Shown: positions 1-7,112, counted from the stretch's first letter. The stretch: DNA of 64,000 bases from Clostridioides difficile CD160 (GCF_000449425.2 NZ_AVHW01000053.1:1-64000), one strand, 5' to 3'. Notes: a model not told the origin generated them from the letters alone. Program-made: numbers and translations.

Positions 1-408
1 TTAATTTTTACTTATAATTTAATATTACATTAATAATTTTATATACTTAATTTCAGTTATTTGAATTAAGTTTAATTTTATATTTTCTGATATATACTAG
101 AATAAATGTTAATTTACTAAATGTATTAAAGGATAATTCATAGAAATCTATTTCAAAAAGATATTATATAAATATGTATATAATAGTTATAAACATGAAG
201 GATAGAAATCTAAGATATTACTTAAAAAAGTTAAAATTAGAAATATTATAATAGAAAAACAACTAGATTTTAATAACTGATTGTAGAAGCTTTATTTTCA
301 TGTCCTTGTTTTAGAGGTGTTTTTAGTATATTCTAAAAATATGATTATAGAGAGAAATAATTTTGATTATAAAATAAAAATAGGATTAGGAAGGATTTTG
401 TCATATAA
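1..408. other. AT-rich intergenic leader region, no gene seen
   Basis: Very AT-rich stretch with stop codons in every frame. I see no ORF with a ribosome binding site, no RNA gene and no clear repeat. Its right end must hold the promoter of the MerR gene that starts at 409. A purine-rich GGAAGGA about 15 bases upstream of that ATG is the likely ribosome binding site. Confidence 0.6.
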
Positions 409-1218
409 ATGAAAGATTACTATAAAATAGGAGAGATATCTAAAATATATGGAATAGGAAGAGACTCATTAATGTATTATGAAGAAATAGGTATTCTAAA
501 GCCAGTTAGAGACATAAATGGATATAGAATGTACAACATATCAGATATATGGAAACTCAATTTAATAAAAGAATTTAGAAGTTTGAATTTTCCAATGAAA
601 AAAATAAAAGAGTACTTAGATGATAGAAGTATAGAGTCTACAAAAAATATTTTAAATGAAGAGCTTGAATTAATTGATAAAAAAATATTTGAATTTATAA
701 GTCATAAGGAAAATATTATAAAAAGATTAAGTTCAATTGAAAGTGTAATTCAAAATACAAAAATAGATGAGATAGAGGTTGTATATATAGAAAAGAGAAA
801 AGCTTTAGAATTAAATGCTGATATAAGAAGAGATGAGGATTTTGATTTTTTAATTCAAAAACTTCAAAAAGAGTATGAAAATAGATTTAATATACTTGGA
901 AATAATAATATTGGTTCTGCTTTTTCTACTGAAGCAATCAACAAAGGTATATTCAATGAGTTTAAATCTGTATTCTGTTTTTTAGAGAATAGCGAGGAAA
1001 TATACAATATAGTTTTTGATGAGGGATATTATGTAACTTTAAACTACACTGGAAGTAATTCTAATAATAAAATATATATGGAAAAGGTATTTAAATTTAT
1101 AAAAGAAAATAATTATAAAATAATTGCTGAACCTATAGAAATATACAAGATAGATATACATGAGACTGGAATTGTAGATGAGTTTGTAACCGAAATTCAA
1201 GTACCTGTAACTAAATAG
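409..1218 (+). CDS. MerR family regulator with GyrI-like effector domain
   Basis: Predicted cytoplasmic transcription activator of the BmrR type. Residues 4-75 form the winged-helix MerR DNA-binding domain (YKIGEISKIYGIG at the start, then a YYEEIGILKP segment). A coiled-coil dimerisation helix runs over about 80-125. Residues 125-269 resemble the GyrI/BmrR small-molecule binding fold, so it probably senses a drug or lipophilic compound. The last codons and stop lie inside a 50-bp sequence repeated at 8843-8892, so the 3' end appears to have been the target of an integrating element that left the reading frame intact. The regulated gene is not evident. A second, divergent MerR gene of similar length starts at 9028, just beyond the element. 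Confidence 0.85.
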   Translation: MKDYYKIGEISKIYGIGRDSLMYYEEIGILKPVRDINGYRMYNISDIWKLNLIKEFRSLNFPMKKIKEYLDDRSIESTKNILNEELELIDKKIFEFISHKENIIKRLSSIESVIQNTKIDEIEVVYIEKRKALELNADIRRDEDFDFLIQKLQKEYENRFNILGNNNIGSAFSTEAINKGIFNEFKSVFCFLENSEEIYNIVFDEGYYVTLNYTGSNSNNKIYMEKVFKFIKENNYKIIAEPIEIYKIDIHETGIVDEFVTEIQVPVTK

Positions 1219-1232
1219 CTAGATTTCAACGA
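1183..1232 (+). repeat. Putative attL, left direct repeat of integrated element
   Basis: This 50-bp sequence matches 8843-8892 with three mismatches (at 1186, 1205 and 1230). It covers the last 12 codons of the MerR gene and 14 bases beyond. Flanking sequence outside the repeats is unrelated, which favours an attachment site over a diverged gene duplication. An integrase reading toward it lies immediately inside, the usual layout for tyrosine-recombinase elements that integrate at gene 3' ends. Confidence 0.7.
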
Positions 1233-1249
1233 ATTAGATGATAAATAGT

Positions 1250-1307
1250 ATAAAAAAACGTGGGTTTGCCACCGATTTGCCACCGTATTATAAAATCGGT
1301 GGCAAAT
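1250..1307 (-). terminator. Integrase terminator with GGTGGCAAA repeats
   Basis: A perfect 11-bp inverted repeat (ATTTGCCACCG at 1275-1285, CGGTGGCAAAT at 1297-1307) plus another TTTGCCACC at 1265-1273 lies directly after the integrase stop. On the minus strand it is followed by a T-run, so it fits an intrinsic terminator. Related TGGCAA/TTGCCACC sequences recur at about 8686-8720 and 11175-11240, making this a family-specific element end. Confidence 0.6.
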
Positions 1308-2521
1308 TATATTCTAAGACCTTCTAAAATATTTACTGTTTCACTTTCCATTTTATGTGTGACATGAGAATAAGTATCCATTGTTGTAGTTATTTTACTG
1401 TGACCTAGACGCTTTTGTATATCTTTAATATTAGCACCATTTTCTAAAAGTAAAGTAGCATGTGTATGTCTTAAACAATGAAAATTGAAATCAATATTTA
1501 AATCTTTATTTATTATTGCTATTGCCATGTCAATATCACCATGAGTTACAAATGAACTATCTTTTTTTCTGCATACCAAATTATATTCTGTTTTTTTATA
1601 CCATTTTCCTATTTTAACTTTCTGCTTTTTTTGATTTAGTTTTTCATCTTTTAATATTTTAGATAGAGTATCACCAATTTTAATATCTCTTATTGAAGAA
1701 TTTGTTTTAGGGGGAGCTAATTCAAAATTGGAGTCTTTTTTCCTTACTAAGTTTCTTCTAATTTTAATTATATTATTTTCTAAATCTATATCTTTCCAAA
1801 GTAAGCCTAATACTTCCCCTTTTCTCATACCTGTATAAAACCCAATCATTAAAGGAATATATGCTTTTGTCCCAACTGGAAACTTATGTAATATTGTATC
1901 AAAATCATTTAAAGTAATAGTTTTAACTTTATTACTAGTATTAGTTTTTATTAAGTTTTTAGGTATGATAACATATTGAACAGGATTCTCTCTAATAAGT
2001 TTATATGGATATACAGCTAATTTTAAAGAAGTGTTTAAAACACCATAAATCAATTTTAAAGTTCCTTTTGAGTAATTTTTTTCTTTGCCATATTCTGCAT
2101 ATTTTTCTTTTGGTTTTATATTTAAAAATTCTTGAATAACAGCAGGATTTATAGATTTCAATTTATATTTCCCAAGACTTGGTTTAATATGATTTTCTAT
2201 AGACCTTTTATAATTACCTTGGGTGTAAAACTTGCAATTTAGAAGTACATATTCCTTGTATCAGAAGTCTAAATAATCAGATAAACTAATATTAGTTTCA
2301 TCAAATACAGTACCAGAGTTTTCAAATTCATTTATTGCATCTCTTAAAGCTTTTTCAGCTTCTTTTTTAGTTTCTCCACCAACTTTTTCTACTTTTTTTC
2401 TCTTACCATCTACTATACCTGTATCAAAATAGTAATACCATTTTTTATCTCTTTTTCTAACATGTTTTATATTAACTATGTGGTATGTAAATGCAAATGC
2501 GATTGATTGTAATATAAACAC
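1307..2521 (-). pseudogene. Tyrosine integrase, broken by an in-frame TGA
   Basis: Phage/ICE-type tyrosine recombinase in one continuous frame with a single internal TGA at 2261-2263. Reading through the TGA joins DYLDF to YKEYVLLNCKF, the usual SAM-like core-binding region where homologues have a Trp, so a TGG-to-TGA change is the simplest explanation. The N-terminal part (2261-2521) has the AP2-like arm-binding segment (RKRDKKWYYYFDTG). The C-terminal part (1307-2161) carries the catalytic domain: R in TGMRKGEVLGL, HCLRHTHATLL, and the nucleophile Tyr in TTMDTYSHV. The natural start is missing: upstream of RKRDKKW the frame runs into a CRISPR repeat (2464-2492). The element is therefore probably unable to move by itself. 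Confidence 0.85.
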
Positions 2522-2557
2522 ATATTGGGTTTTATATTAACTATGTGGACTTAAAAT
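2464..2557 (+). CRISPR. One-spacer CRISPR mini-array, left copy
   Basis: A 29-nt repeat at 2464-2492 differs from the main-array repeat at two positions (CTATG for CTAAG, final T for G). It is followed by a 36-nt spacer (2493-2528) and a degenerate terminal repeat (2529-2557) whose 3' third has changed to GGACTTAAAAT. The degenerate end gives + strand orientation. There is no leader: the left side is the truncated integrase gene. The terminal repeat and the downstream hairpin closely resemble those that end the main array. Confidence 0.85.
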
Positions 2558-2570
2558 TAAAAATACTAAA

Positions 2571-2599
2571 AACACTTACTCAGGTAGGTGTTTTTTTTA
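2571..2599 (+). terminator. Terminator after mini-array 1
   Basis: ACACTTAC (2572-2579) pairs with GTAGGTGT (2584-2591) and a run of eight T follows. The same hairpin, with small changes, follows the other mini-array (near 4319) and the main array (near 6061), so it is the conserved end of the CRISPR transcript in this locus. Confidence 0.7.
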
Positions 2600-2622
2600 T
2601 TGAAAGGATGTGATGATAATGT
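2600..2622 (+). other. Possible 5' stub of a lost type I toxin gene
   Basis: TTGAAAGGATGTGATGATA followed by ATG and an immediate TAA looks like a ribosome binding site and start codon whose gene has decayed. Nearly the same sequence occurs after the main array at about 6090-6115. In C. difficile, short type I toxin genes are known next to CRISPR arrays, so these may be stubs of such genes. This is inference; no toxin ORF remains. Confidence 0.3.
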
Positions 2623-2666
2623 AAAAATTTTATTTATATAGTATAATTATGTTACAAAATCATATT

Positions 2667-3449
2667 ATGTTTGAAAAATTTAAGGCATTAAAAAGTTGGC
2701 AAAAGGTATTAATTGTTATAATAGGAATTTTATTATTACCATTAACGTTGCTATTTTTTTCTATTCTATTTTTAGTAAAAAGTATAATGCAAAAGGGTAA
2801 TAAGTTGGTGAAAATATTAAGAGTTGTTATAAGTTTGTTTTTAATATTTATACTTTTGATGTTTAATTGGGCATGGTGGAGTGCTACATTCAAAGTAACA
2901 ACAGAGCATAATTTAAAGAATCAGCAAGAAATTGAAAGAAAAGAAAAAGAAGAACAAGAGATAAAAGCTAAGGAAGCTAAAGAAAAACAAGAAAAAGAAT
3001 TAAAAGATAAATTAGAAGCACAAAAGAAAAAAGAGTTAGAAGAAAAGAAAAAACAAGAAGCAGATAAAAAAGCAAAAGAAGAAGAACAGAAAAATGAAGT
3101 AGAAAAAAGTTTATCTAAGGAAGAAGTAAAAGAAAAAGTAGAATCTGTTATACCTGATAATTTTAAAAATAATACAAGCTATTATGTTGATATGCTTACT
3201 CCAACTAAAGGAGATGGGTATATAGTTAGCATTCAAATAGAAGATTCTAAATTTAATAATGAAAGTGAATGCAGAAACTTTACTAAAGAATTAGTCAACA
3301 ACATAAAAGATATGAATGATATCTATTCAGTAAGAATAAACTTTGTTGATGATGGTACTCTTACTTATGTAGTATGGTTAGAAGATTGGAACAATATAAA
3401 AAATGATGTAAATTTAATTGATAGTATAGAATTTGAAGCTAGAAGCTAG
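2667..3449 (+). CDS. Membrane protein with coiled coil, paralogue of 4408-5223
   Basis: Two hydrophobic segments near residues 13-37 and 50-70 are followed by a long Lys/Glu-rich coiled coil (about 85-150) and a C-terminal globular domain of about 100 residues. That domain matches the one encoded at 4408-5223 (shared pattern: E-x-IP-x-x-FK, YxVDM, FNNESEC, F-K-L, VDDG), so the two genes are paralogues. It was probably followed by or has lost the SHOCT tail found in its partner. I chose ATG 2667 over 2649 because a TATAAT box at 2642-2647 lies almost on the first ATG. No Shine-Dalgarno sequence precedes either start, so the mRNA may be nearly leaderless. Function unknown; likely membrane-bound. 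Confidence 0.65.
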   Translation: MFEKFKALKSWQKVLIVIIGILLLPLTLLFFSILFLVKSIMQKGNKLVKILRVVISLFLIFILLMFNWAWWSATFKVTTEHNLKNQQEIERKEKEEQEIKAKEAKEKQEKELKDKLEAQKKKELEEKKKQEADKKAKEEEQKNEVEKSLSKEEVKEKVESVIPDNFKNNTSYYVDMLTPTKGDGYIVSIQIEDSKFNNESECRNFTKELVNNIKDMNDIYSVRINFVDDGTLTYVVWLEDWNNIKNDVNLIDSIEFEARS

Positions 3450-3475
3450 TTCTAGGATTAGATTAACTATGTATA

Positions 3476-3504
3476 GTTTTATAATGACTATGTAGTGTGT
3501 AAAC
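3476..3504 (+). repeat. Solitary degenerate CRISPR repeat
   Basis: This 29-nt segment aligns without gaps to the mini-array repeat with 24 of 29 matches (mismatches at repeat positions 9, 11, 19, 22 and 29). A further partial match, TTAACTATGTATAG, lies just to its left at about 3463-3476, suggesting a collapsed repeat pair. There is no recognisable spacer. Confidence 0.55.
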
Positions 3505-3686
3505 ACAAAAAGCAATTAACTATTTGTATTATTAAGAAACATATAGATATAGAGGAAATCAAAAAAGAATTAGAATTAATGGATAGTGATTTAAGTTTAG
3601 AGCATTTAGTTGAAGCTAGAATAAATAAGCTATTAAATACTATTGATGAAACGGACAAGAAAGTTTTATTAGATGGATTAATTTAG
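3495..3686 (+). pseudogene. Short hypothetical ORF, probable gene remnant
   Basis: An open frame of 63 codons whose first codons come from the degenerate CRISPR repeat. There is no ribosome binding site before GTG 3495, and the next in-frame ATG is at 3579. The predicted product is acidic and helical (IEEIKKELELMDSDLSLEHL). I do not recognise it. It may be the 3' end of a gene cut by the rearrangements that scattered CRISPR repeats here. Confidence 0.3.
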
Positions 3687-3755
3687 TATAAAGTGTATTT
3701 ACAATAGTTAAGGAACGATTTGCAAACTATAATTATGAATAAGAAGGTGGTTATT

Positions 3756-4064
3756 ATGAAAAATTGTTTAGAGTGCAATTACACTTTTTCTATTACAAAT
3801 AGGCTTAAAAGTATGTTTACTGGAAAACTTAAGTGTAAAAAATGTAATGCCATATATAAACTCAAAAGTAGTATTTATCGTTATATCTACTATTTAATTA
3901 TATATTTTTCAATTATACTTCTTTCACCAGTTTTTATAAGATATAAAGGGATTTATTTAAGTTATTCAACTAGAATATTAATACTTTTTCTTATACATAT
4001 TTTTTTTATAATGTTGTATGATTTGATACCTCATAAATTTCAAAAATATACTAGGGTAAAGTAA
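3756..4064 (+). CDS. Small CXXC membrane protein (cxxc_20_cxxc-like)
   Basis: A 102-residue protein with an N-terminal zinc-ribbon-like unit, CLEC then CKKC about 19 residues later, followed by two hydrophobic helices (about 43-62 and 70-90). The layout matches the small CXXC-20-CXXC family (TIGR04104), common in Firmicutes and of unknown function. The start at ATG 3756 is preceded by AAGGTGG at a good distance, whereas the upstream TTG at 3720 has none. It lies between two CRISPR remnants inside the integrated element and shares the + strand with its neighbours. Confidence 0.65.
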   Translation: MKNCLECNYTFSITNRLKSMFTGKLKCKKCNAIYKLKSSIYRYIYYLIIYFSIILLSPVFIRYKGIYLSYSTRILILFLIHIFFIMLYDLIPHKFQKYTRVK

Positions 4065-4213
4065 TTAAAATTAATAAAATTTATAAATATATTATTCTAA
4101 ACAGTATCAAATAAGAAGCTAACTAAATCGATCGAAATTGAAAACTATCAACATAAGTTTAAAAGATAATTAAGGTTTAAGAGTAACATAGTATGTTTTT
4201 AAATCTTACTAAA

Positions 4214-4307
4214 GTTTTATATTAACTATGTGGTATGCGAAGAAAAAAGTTCTAGAGATAGGTAAAAATGTTGTCAAAGTTTTATATTAACGATGTGGAT
4301 TTAAATT
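4214..4307 (+). CRISPR. One-spacer CRISPR mini-array, middle copy
   Basis: The repeat at 4214-4242 starts GTTTTATATTAACTATG and ends GGTATGCGAAG. The spacer is 36 nt (4243-4278). The degenerate terminal repeat is at 4279-4307 (AACGATGTGGATTTAAATT end). Orientation is + strand. The 150 bp upstream holds no leader-like inverted repeat, so this copy is probably an orphan with no promoter of its own. Confidence 0.8.
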
Positions 4308-4318
4308 AAAAATACTAA

Positions 4319-4343
4319 AAAACACTTACTTTATTGTAGGTGC
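4319..4343 (+). terminator. Terminator after mini-array 2
   Basis: ACACTTAC pairs imperfectly with GTAGGTG across a short loop and is followed by CTTTTATTTT. It is the counterpart of the hairpins after the other arrays at 2571 and 6061, in the same position relative to the degenerate repeat. Confidence 0.5.
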
Positions 4344-4407
4344 TTTTATTTTACCAAATTATGCTATAATGTTGTTTGAGATGAGTAATTTGTGGGGGAA
4401 TTTTGAT

Positions 4408-5223
4408 ATGCCAATGATAATAGTAGCAATAATATTAATGTTATTAGGAATAGTTATTTTTATAGGATTTATGCCAGGAAGTTTGGTACTTTTGGCATCA
4501 TTAATAATTATTTATTTTGTTAGAAAAAAACAAAGAGTTATGTGTATTATATCTTATATGTTTCTTATTTTTACAATATATTTATATGCAGTTTGGGAAG
4601 ATATAAGCCCATATACAGAAGAAAAGATGGCTATTTTAGAGGAACAACAAAAGAAAGAAGAATCAGAAAGAATCAGAAAACAAGAAGAAATAGATAAGGA
4701 AAAAAGGGAGAAAAAATATGGAAAAAAAATCTCAGCAGAGGAGCTAAAAGCAAAATTAGAAGAATTAGTACCTCAAAAATATAAGGGTAGTCACTATAAA
4801 GTTGATGTAGTTGAGTCTGGACTTACTCAATTTTATTTAACAGTACAAAATGAAAAATTTGAAAATACTAAAGAATGTCAACTATTTATAAAATATATTA
4901 CAGAAGAATTAAAGGATTTTAAGATAGATTGTTGTACTTTTGAATTTTATACTAAGGATGATGGGGGTAAGTATAATAGTATTTATATTAAGTACTATAG
5001 AGAAGTACAAACTGGTGAAAAATCTGTATTAGATTTACATATTAGTGAAGATAATATTATGACTGATGAAGAGATTCAAAATGGTATAGATGAAGTTAAA
5101 AAGAAAAATTATCAGAGTTATGTAGACCCATTAGAACAAATAAAGAAACTAAAAGAGTTGTTAGATTCAGGAGCAATTACACAGGAAGAATATAATAAAA
5201 AGAAAAAGGAATTATTAGAATAG
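4408..5223 (+). CDS. Membrane protein with coiled coil and C-terminal SHOCT domain
   Basis: Predicted 271 residues: two hydrophobic helices (about 1-25 and 30-65), a charged coiled coil (about 75-110), a 100-residue globular domain homologous to the C-terminus of the 2667-3449 product, and a typical SHOCT motif at the very end (DPLEQIKKLKELLDSGAIT then EEYNKKKKELL). SHOCT is a short C-terminal oligomerisation motif in bacterial membrane proteins. ATG 4408 is preceded by GGGGGA and is preferred over 4369, which overlaps a TATAAT box at 4365-4370. The gene follows directly after a CRISPR mini-array and terminator, as its paralogue does. Function unknown. Confidence 0.7.
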   Translation: MPMIIVAIILMLLGIVIFIGFMPGSLVLLASLIIIYFVRKKQRVMCIISYMFLIFTIYLYAVWEDISPYTEEKMAILEEQQKKEESERIRKQEEIDKEKREKKYGKKISAEELKAKLEELVPQKYKGSHYKVDVVESGLTQFYLTVQNEKFENTKECQLFIKYITEELKDFKIDCCTFEFYTKDDGGKYNSIYIKYYREVQTGEKSVLDLHISEDNIMTDEEIQNGIDEVKKKNYQSYVDPLEQIKKLKELLDSGAITQEEYNKKKKELLE

Positions 5224-5299
5224 ATGATATAGTAAGTACTTACAAATATATAGGTGTTCTTAAATTGATAACTTATTTCATTTTAATTTTATAGTTTGA

Positions 5300-5489
5300 A
5301 TTTTATGATATAATAAAAATATAGAAATTTTGCAGTGAGCGATATTCGTGATAAAGTAGGATTTAACAGTTGCAATGTAAGGCATTGAGGCTGTGTGATA
5401 AGTGTTATCAACTGCACTACTCATGGTTCACTGCAAATTTGAGAGAGTTGTATGTGTGTAAGCATTGGAAATGCTAAGTTTATTTTGGG
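5300..5489 (+). promoter_or_regulatory. Leader and promoter of the main CRISPR array
   Basis: A TATAAT box at 5309-5314 lies upstream of a structured leader. AAATTTTGCAGTGA (5325-5338) is complementary to TTCACTGCAAATTT (5427-5440), which would enclose about 90 nt, with a smaller AGTTG/CAACT pairing inside. The first repeat begins at 5490. The leader is on the side away from the degenerate repeat, as expected, so the array is read on the + strand. The -35 region is weak. Confidence 0.7.
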
Positions 5490-6045
5490 GTTTTATATTA
5501 ACTAAGTGGTATGTAAAGGGAGAATACTCTGTAAATTCCTTCACAGGAATTTCTAGTTTTATATTAACTAAGTGGTATGTAAAGTGTTCACTGTTTCAAG
5601 CATCTTATAATCTTTGTAATTGTTTTATATTAACTAAGTGGTATGTAAAGTTTTTTATTATTATGTCATCACCTAAAGTTGCTTTGTGTTTTATATTAAC
5701 TAAGTGGTATGTAAAGGGAAAATTTAAAGAATGGTTAGACAATATTATAAGTAGTTTTATATTAACTAAGTGGTATGTAAAGTGGGTGGAGCATTAGGAG
5801 TATCTATGAAAGATTTATCGTTTTATATTAACTAAGTGGTATGTAAAGTAATTTTCTCTATTTTTTTGTCTAAATGCTTAATTGGGTTTTATATTAACTA
5901 AGTGGTATGTAAAGCTCACCTTTTTTACGTTGCCAGTAAAAAAATGCTAAGTTTTATATTAACTAAGTGGTATGTAAAGTTTGCAACAGTATAGGTTATA
6001 GAAACTGCATCATAATGTTTTATGTTAACTATGTGGATTCAAAAT
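5490..6045 (+). CRISPR. Main CRISPR array, 9 repeats and 8 spacers
   Basis: Eight identical 29-nt repeats, each beginning GTTTTATATTAACTA and ending GGTATGTAAAG, start at 5490, 5556, 5622, 5688, 5754, 5820, 5886 and 5951. A degenerate terminal repeat spans 6017-6045. Spacers are 37 nt except the seventh (36 nt). The repeat is of the type I-B kind seen in C. difficile, where arrays are numerous, often sit in prophages and rely on cas operons elsewhere. No cas gene lies in this window. Perfect conservation of the eight repeats suggests an array that was recently active. Spacer targets cannot be determined without a search; none matches this window by eye. Confidence 0.97.
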
Positions 6046-6060
6046 TAAAAATAATCCAAA

Positions 6061-6088
6061 AACACTTGCTTATGGTAAGTGTTTTTTT
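6061..6088 (+). terminator. Terminator after the main CRISPR array
   Basis: ACACTTGC (6062-6069) pairs with GTAAGTGT and is followed by a T-run. It lies 16 bases after the degenerate terminal repeat, the same spacing as in the mini-array at 2464. Confidence 0.7.
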
Positions 6089-6194
6089 AATTGAAAGGAT
6101 GTGATTATAATATAAAATAAATATAGAATAGGTAAAATATGTAAGAATTATATGTTATAATATTTTGAGCAAGGAAAATAAAATTGAAAAGCTA

Positions 6195-6310
6195 AGGGTG
6201 ATTAAAAAAATAACTTTTAAATTCTAATCAATTAGAGAAATTCACCTTTTACAAAGTAAATTTTATCTCTTTGCTTTCACTATAGCATAAATTAGAAAAA
6301 ATATGTAAAT
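6195..6310 (-). ncRNA. Possible type I antitoxin RNA remnant
   Basis: On the minus strand a TTTACA / CTATAG promoter-like pair (about 6280-6315) precedes a segment that can fold: CAAAG with CTTTG, then AAGGTGA with TCACCCTT. On the opposite strand the segment would be the 3' end of a small gene (codons KIKLKS then stop near 6181-6201). The arrangement recalls the C. difficile type I toxin-antitoxin modules found beside CRISPR arrays, with the antitoxin RNA overlapping the toxin 3' end. The toxin ORF itself is gone. Inference from layout and folding only. Confidence 0.35.
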
Positions 6311-6433
6311 AAAGAAACAATGCTTATTAAATTTAATAGGCATTTTTTATTTTAATATTAAATAAGGAAGTGAATATATGGTAAGAAAACTGCTGTGTAA
6401 TATTCAAAAACACATTAGAAAGGAAATGATAAC

Positions 6434-6829
6434 TTGGTAATAGATATATACATAAAAAATGAAAAAGAAAAAATAGATTTCCATTTCCCAGTTAATCCAC
6501 AAGATTTTTTATCTATTAAAAAAGAAAAAAGATTTGAAACTGTTCATATAGTGAATTTAGGTGAATTTGACATTAAAAAAGAAGGCGAGAAGATAAGAAA
6601 AATATCATTCAAGACCTTCTTACCCAACTTATATGATGCTTCTTATTGTAGATATAGTGAGTTAAAAAACTCTACTGAAATAGTTGCAATGCTTGAAAAA
6701 TGGTAGACCAAGCCGAACCATTACGCTTAATAGTAACTGGTTTTGGTTACAATGGGTTAGTTACAATATCTAGTTTTAGTAATACTCAAACAGCAGGAAG
6801 AGAAGAAGATAGGGACATTGAGATAACAT
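6434..6829 (+). pseudogene. Phage tail protein (XkdP/LysM-type) fragment, frameshifted
   Basis: The N-terminal segment (MVIDIYIKNEKEKIDFHFPV, then VNLGEFDIK and FLP) resembles the PBSX XkdP-like LysM tail assembly protein of Firmicute phages. The frame ends at LEKW-stop (6706), but the homology continues one frame over (VDQAEPLRLIVTGF, then DIEITL). Inserting a single G after TGG restores LEKWVDQAEPLRL, so one base was lost. The gene is then cut off near 6829, before the LysM domain. The TTG start at 6434 has a GAAGGAAATG ribosome binding site. It marks the element as phage-derived, or at least as having acquired phage DNA. Confidence 0.65.
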
Positions 6830-6870
6830 TATTTACTTCATTAATAATTATCTTATATATACTAGCAATA

Positions 6871-6898
6871 AAAAAAGACCCTAAAAGAGTCTTTCCCG
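6871..6898 (-). terminator. Cold-shock gene terminator
   Basis: On the minus strand AAGACTC and GGGTCTT form a hairpin followed by seven T, just after the stop of the cold-shock gene at 6912. Confidence 0.7.
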
Positions 6899-6911
6899 AA
6901 AAATCTATATA

Positions 6912-7112
6912 TTATAATATAGTTATATTTTCTGCTTGAGGACCTCTAGCGCCTTTAACTATATCAAAGCTTACTTGTTGACCTTCTTCTAATGATTTAA
7001 ATCCTGAAGTTTGTATAGCTGAGAAATGAGCAAATACATCATCTCCACCTTCTATTGATATAAAACCAAATCCTTTTTCATTATTAAACCATTTCACTAT
7101 TCCATTATTCAT
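6912..7112 (-). CDS. Cold-shock domain protein
   Basis: A 66-residue single CSD protein, the normal family length. RNA/DNA-binding motifs are clear: [15 protein letters not shown] (RNP1, KGFGFI) and DVFAHFSAI (RNP2-like). Such proteins act as nucleic-acid chaperones in the cytoplasm. AGGAG precedes the ATG at 7112. The gene is read against its neighbours and lies inside the att-bounded element, between phage remnant and BlaI genes, so it is cargo or a relic of older DNA. I leave out a gene symbol because CspA means something else (a spore protease homologue) in C. difficile. Confidence 0.93.
   Translation of the reverse strand: MNNGIVKWFNNEKGFGFISIEGGDDVFAHFSAIQTSGFKSLEEGQQVSFDIVKGARGPQAENITIL

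Noticed and set aside
2261-2263. Selenocysteine or recoded TGA in the integrase
   Set aside because: No selenocysteine-type hairpin is apparent, homologues carry Trp at this point, and the gene has also lost its start, so mutation is simpler.
5465-5797. Open reading frame of 110 codons with a repeated FILTKWYVK motif
   Set aside because: It is the translation of CRISPR repeats and spacers in one frame, with no ribosome binding site; it is not a repeat protein.
6700-6939. Separate ORF starting MVDQAEPLRL
   Set aside because: Its start codon is created by a one-base deletion; the sequence continues the phage tail protein from 6434, so I merged it into one pseudogene.
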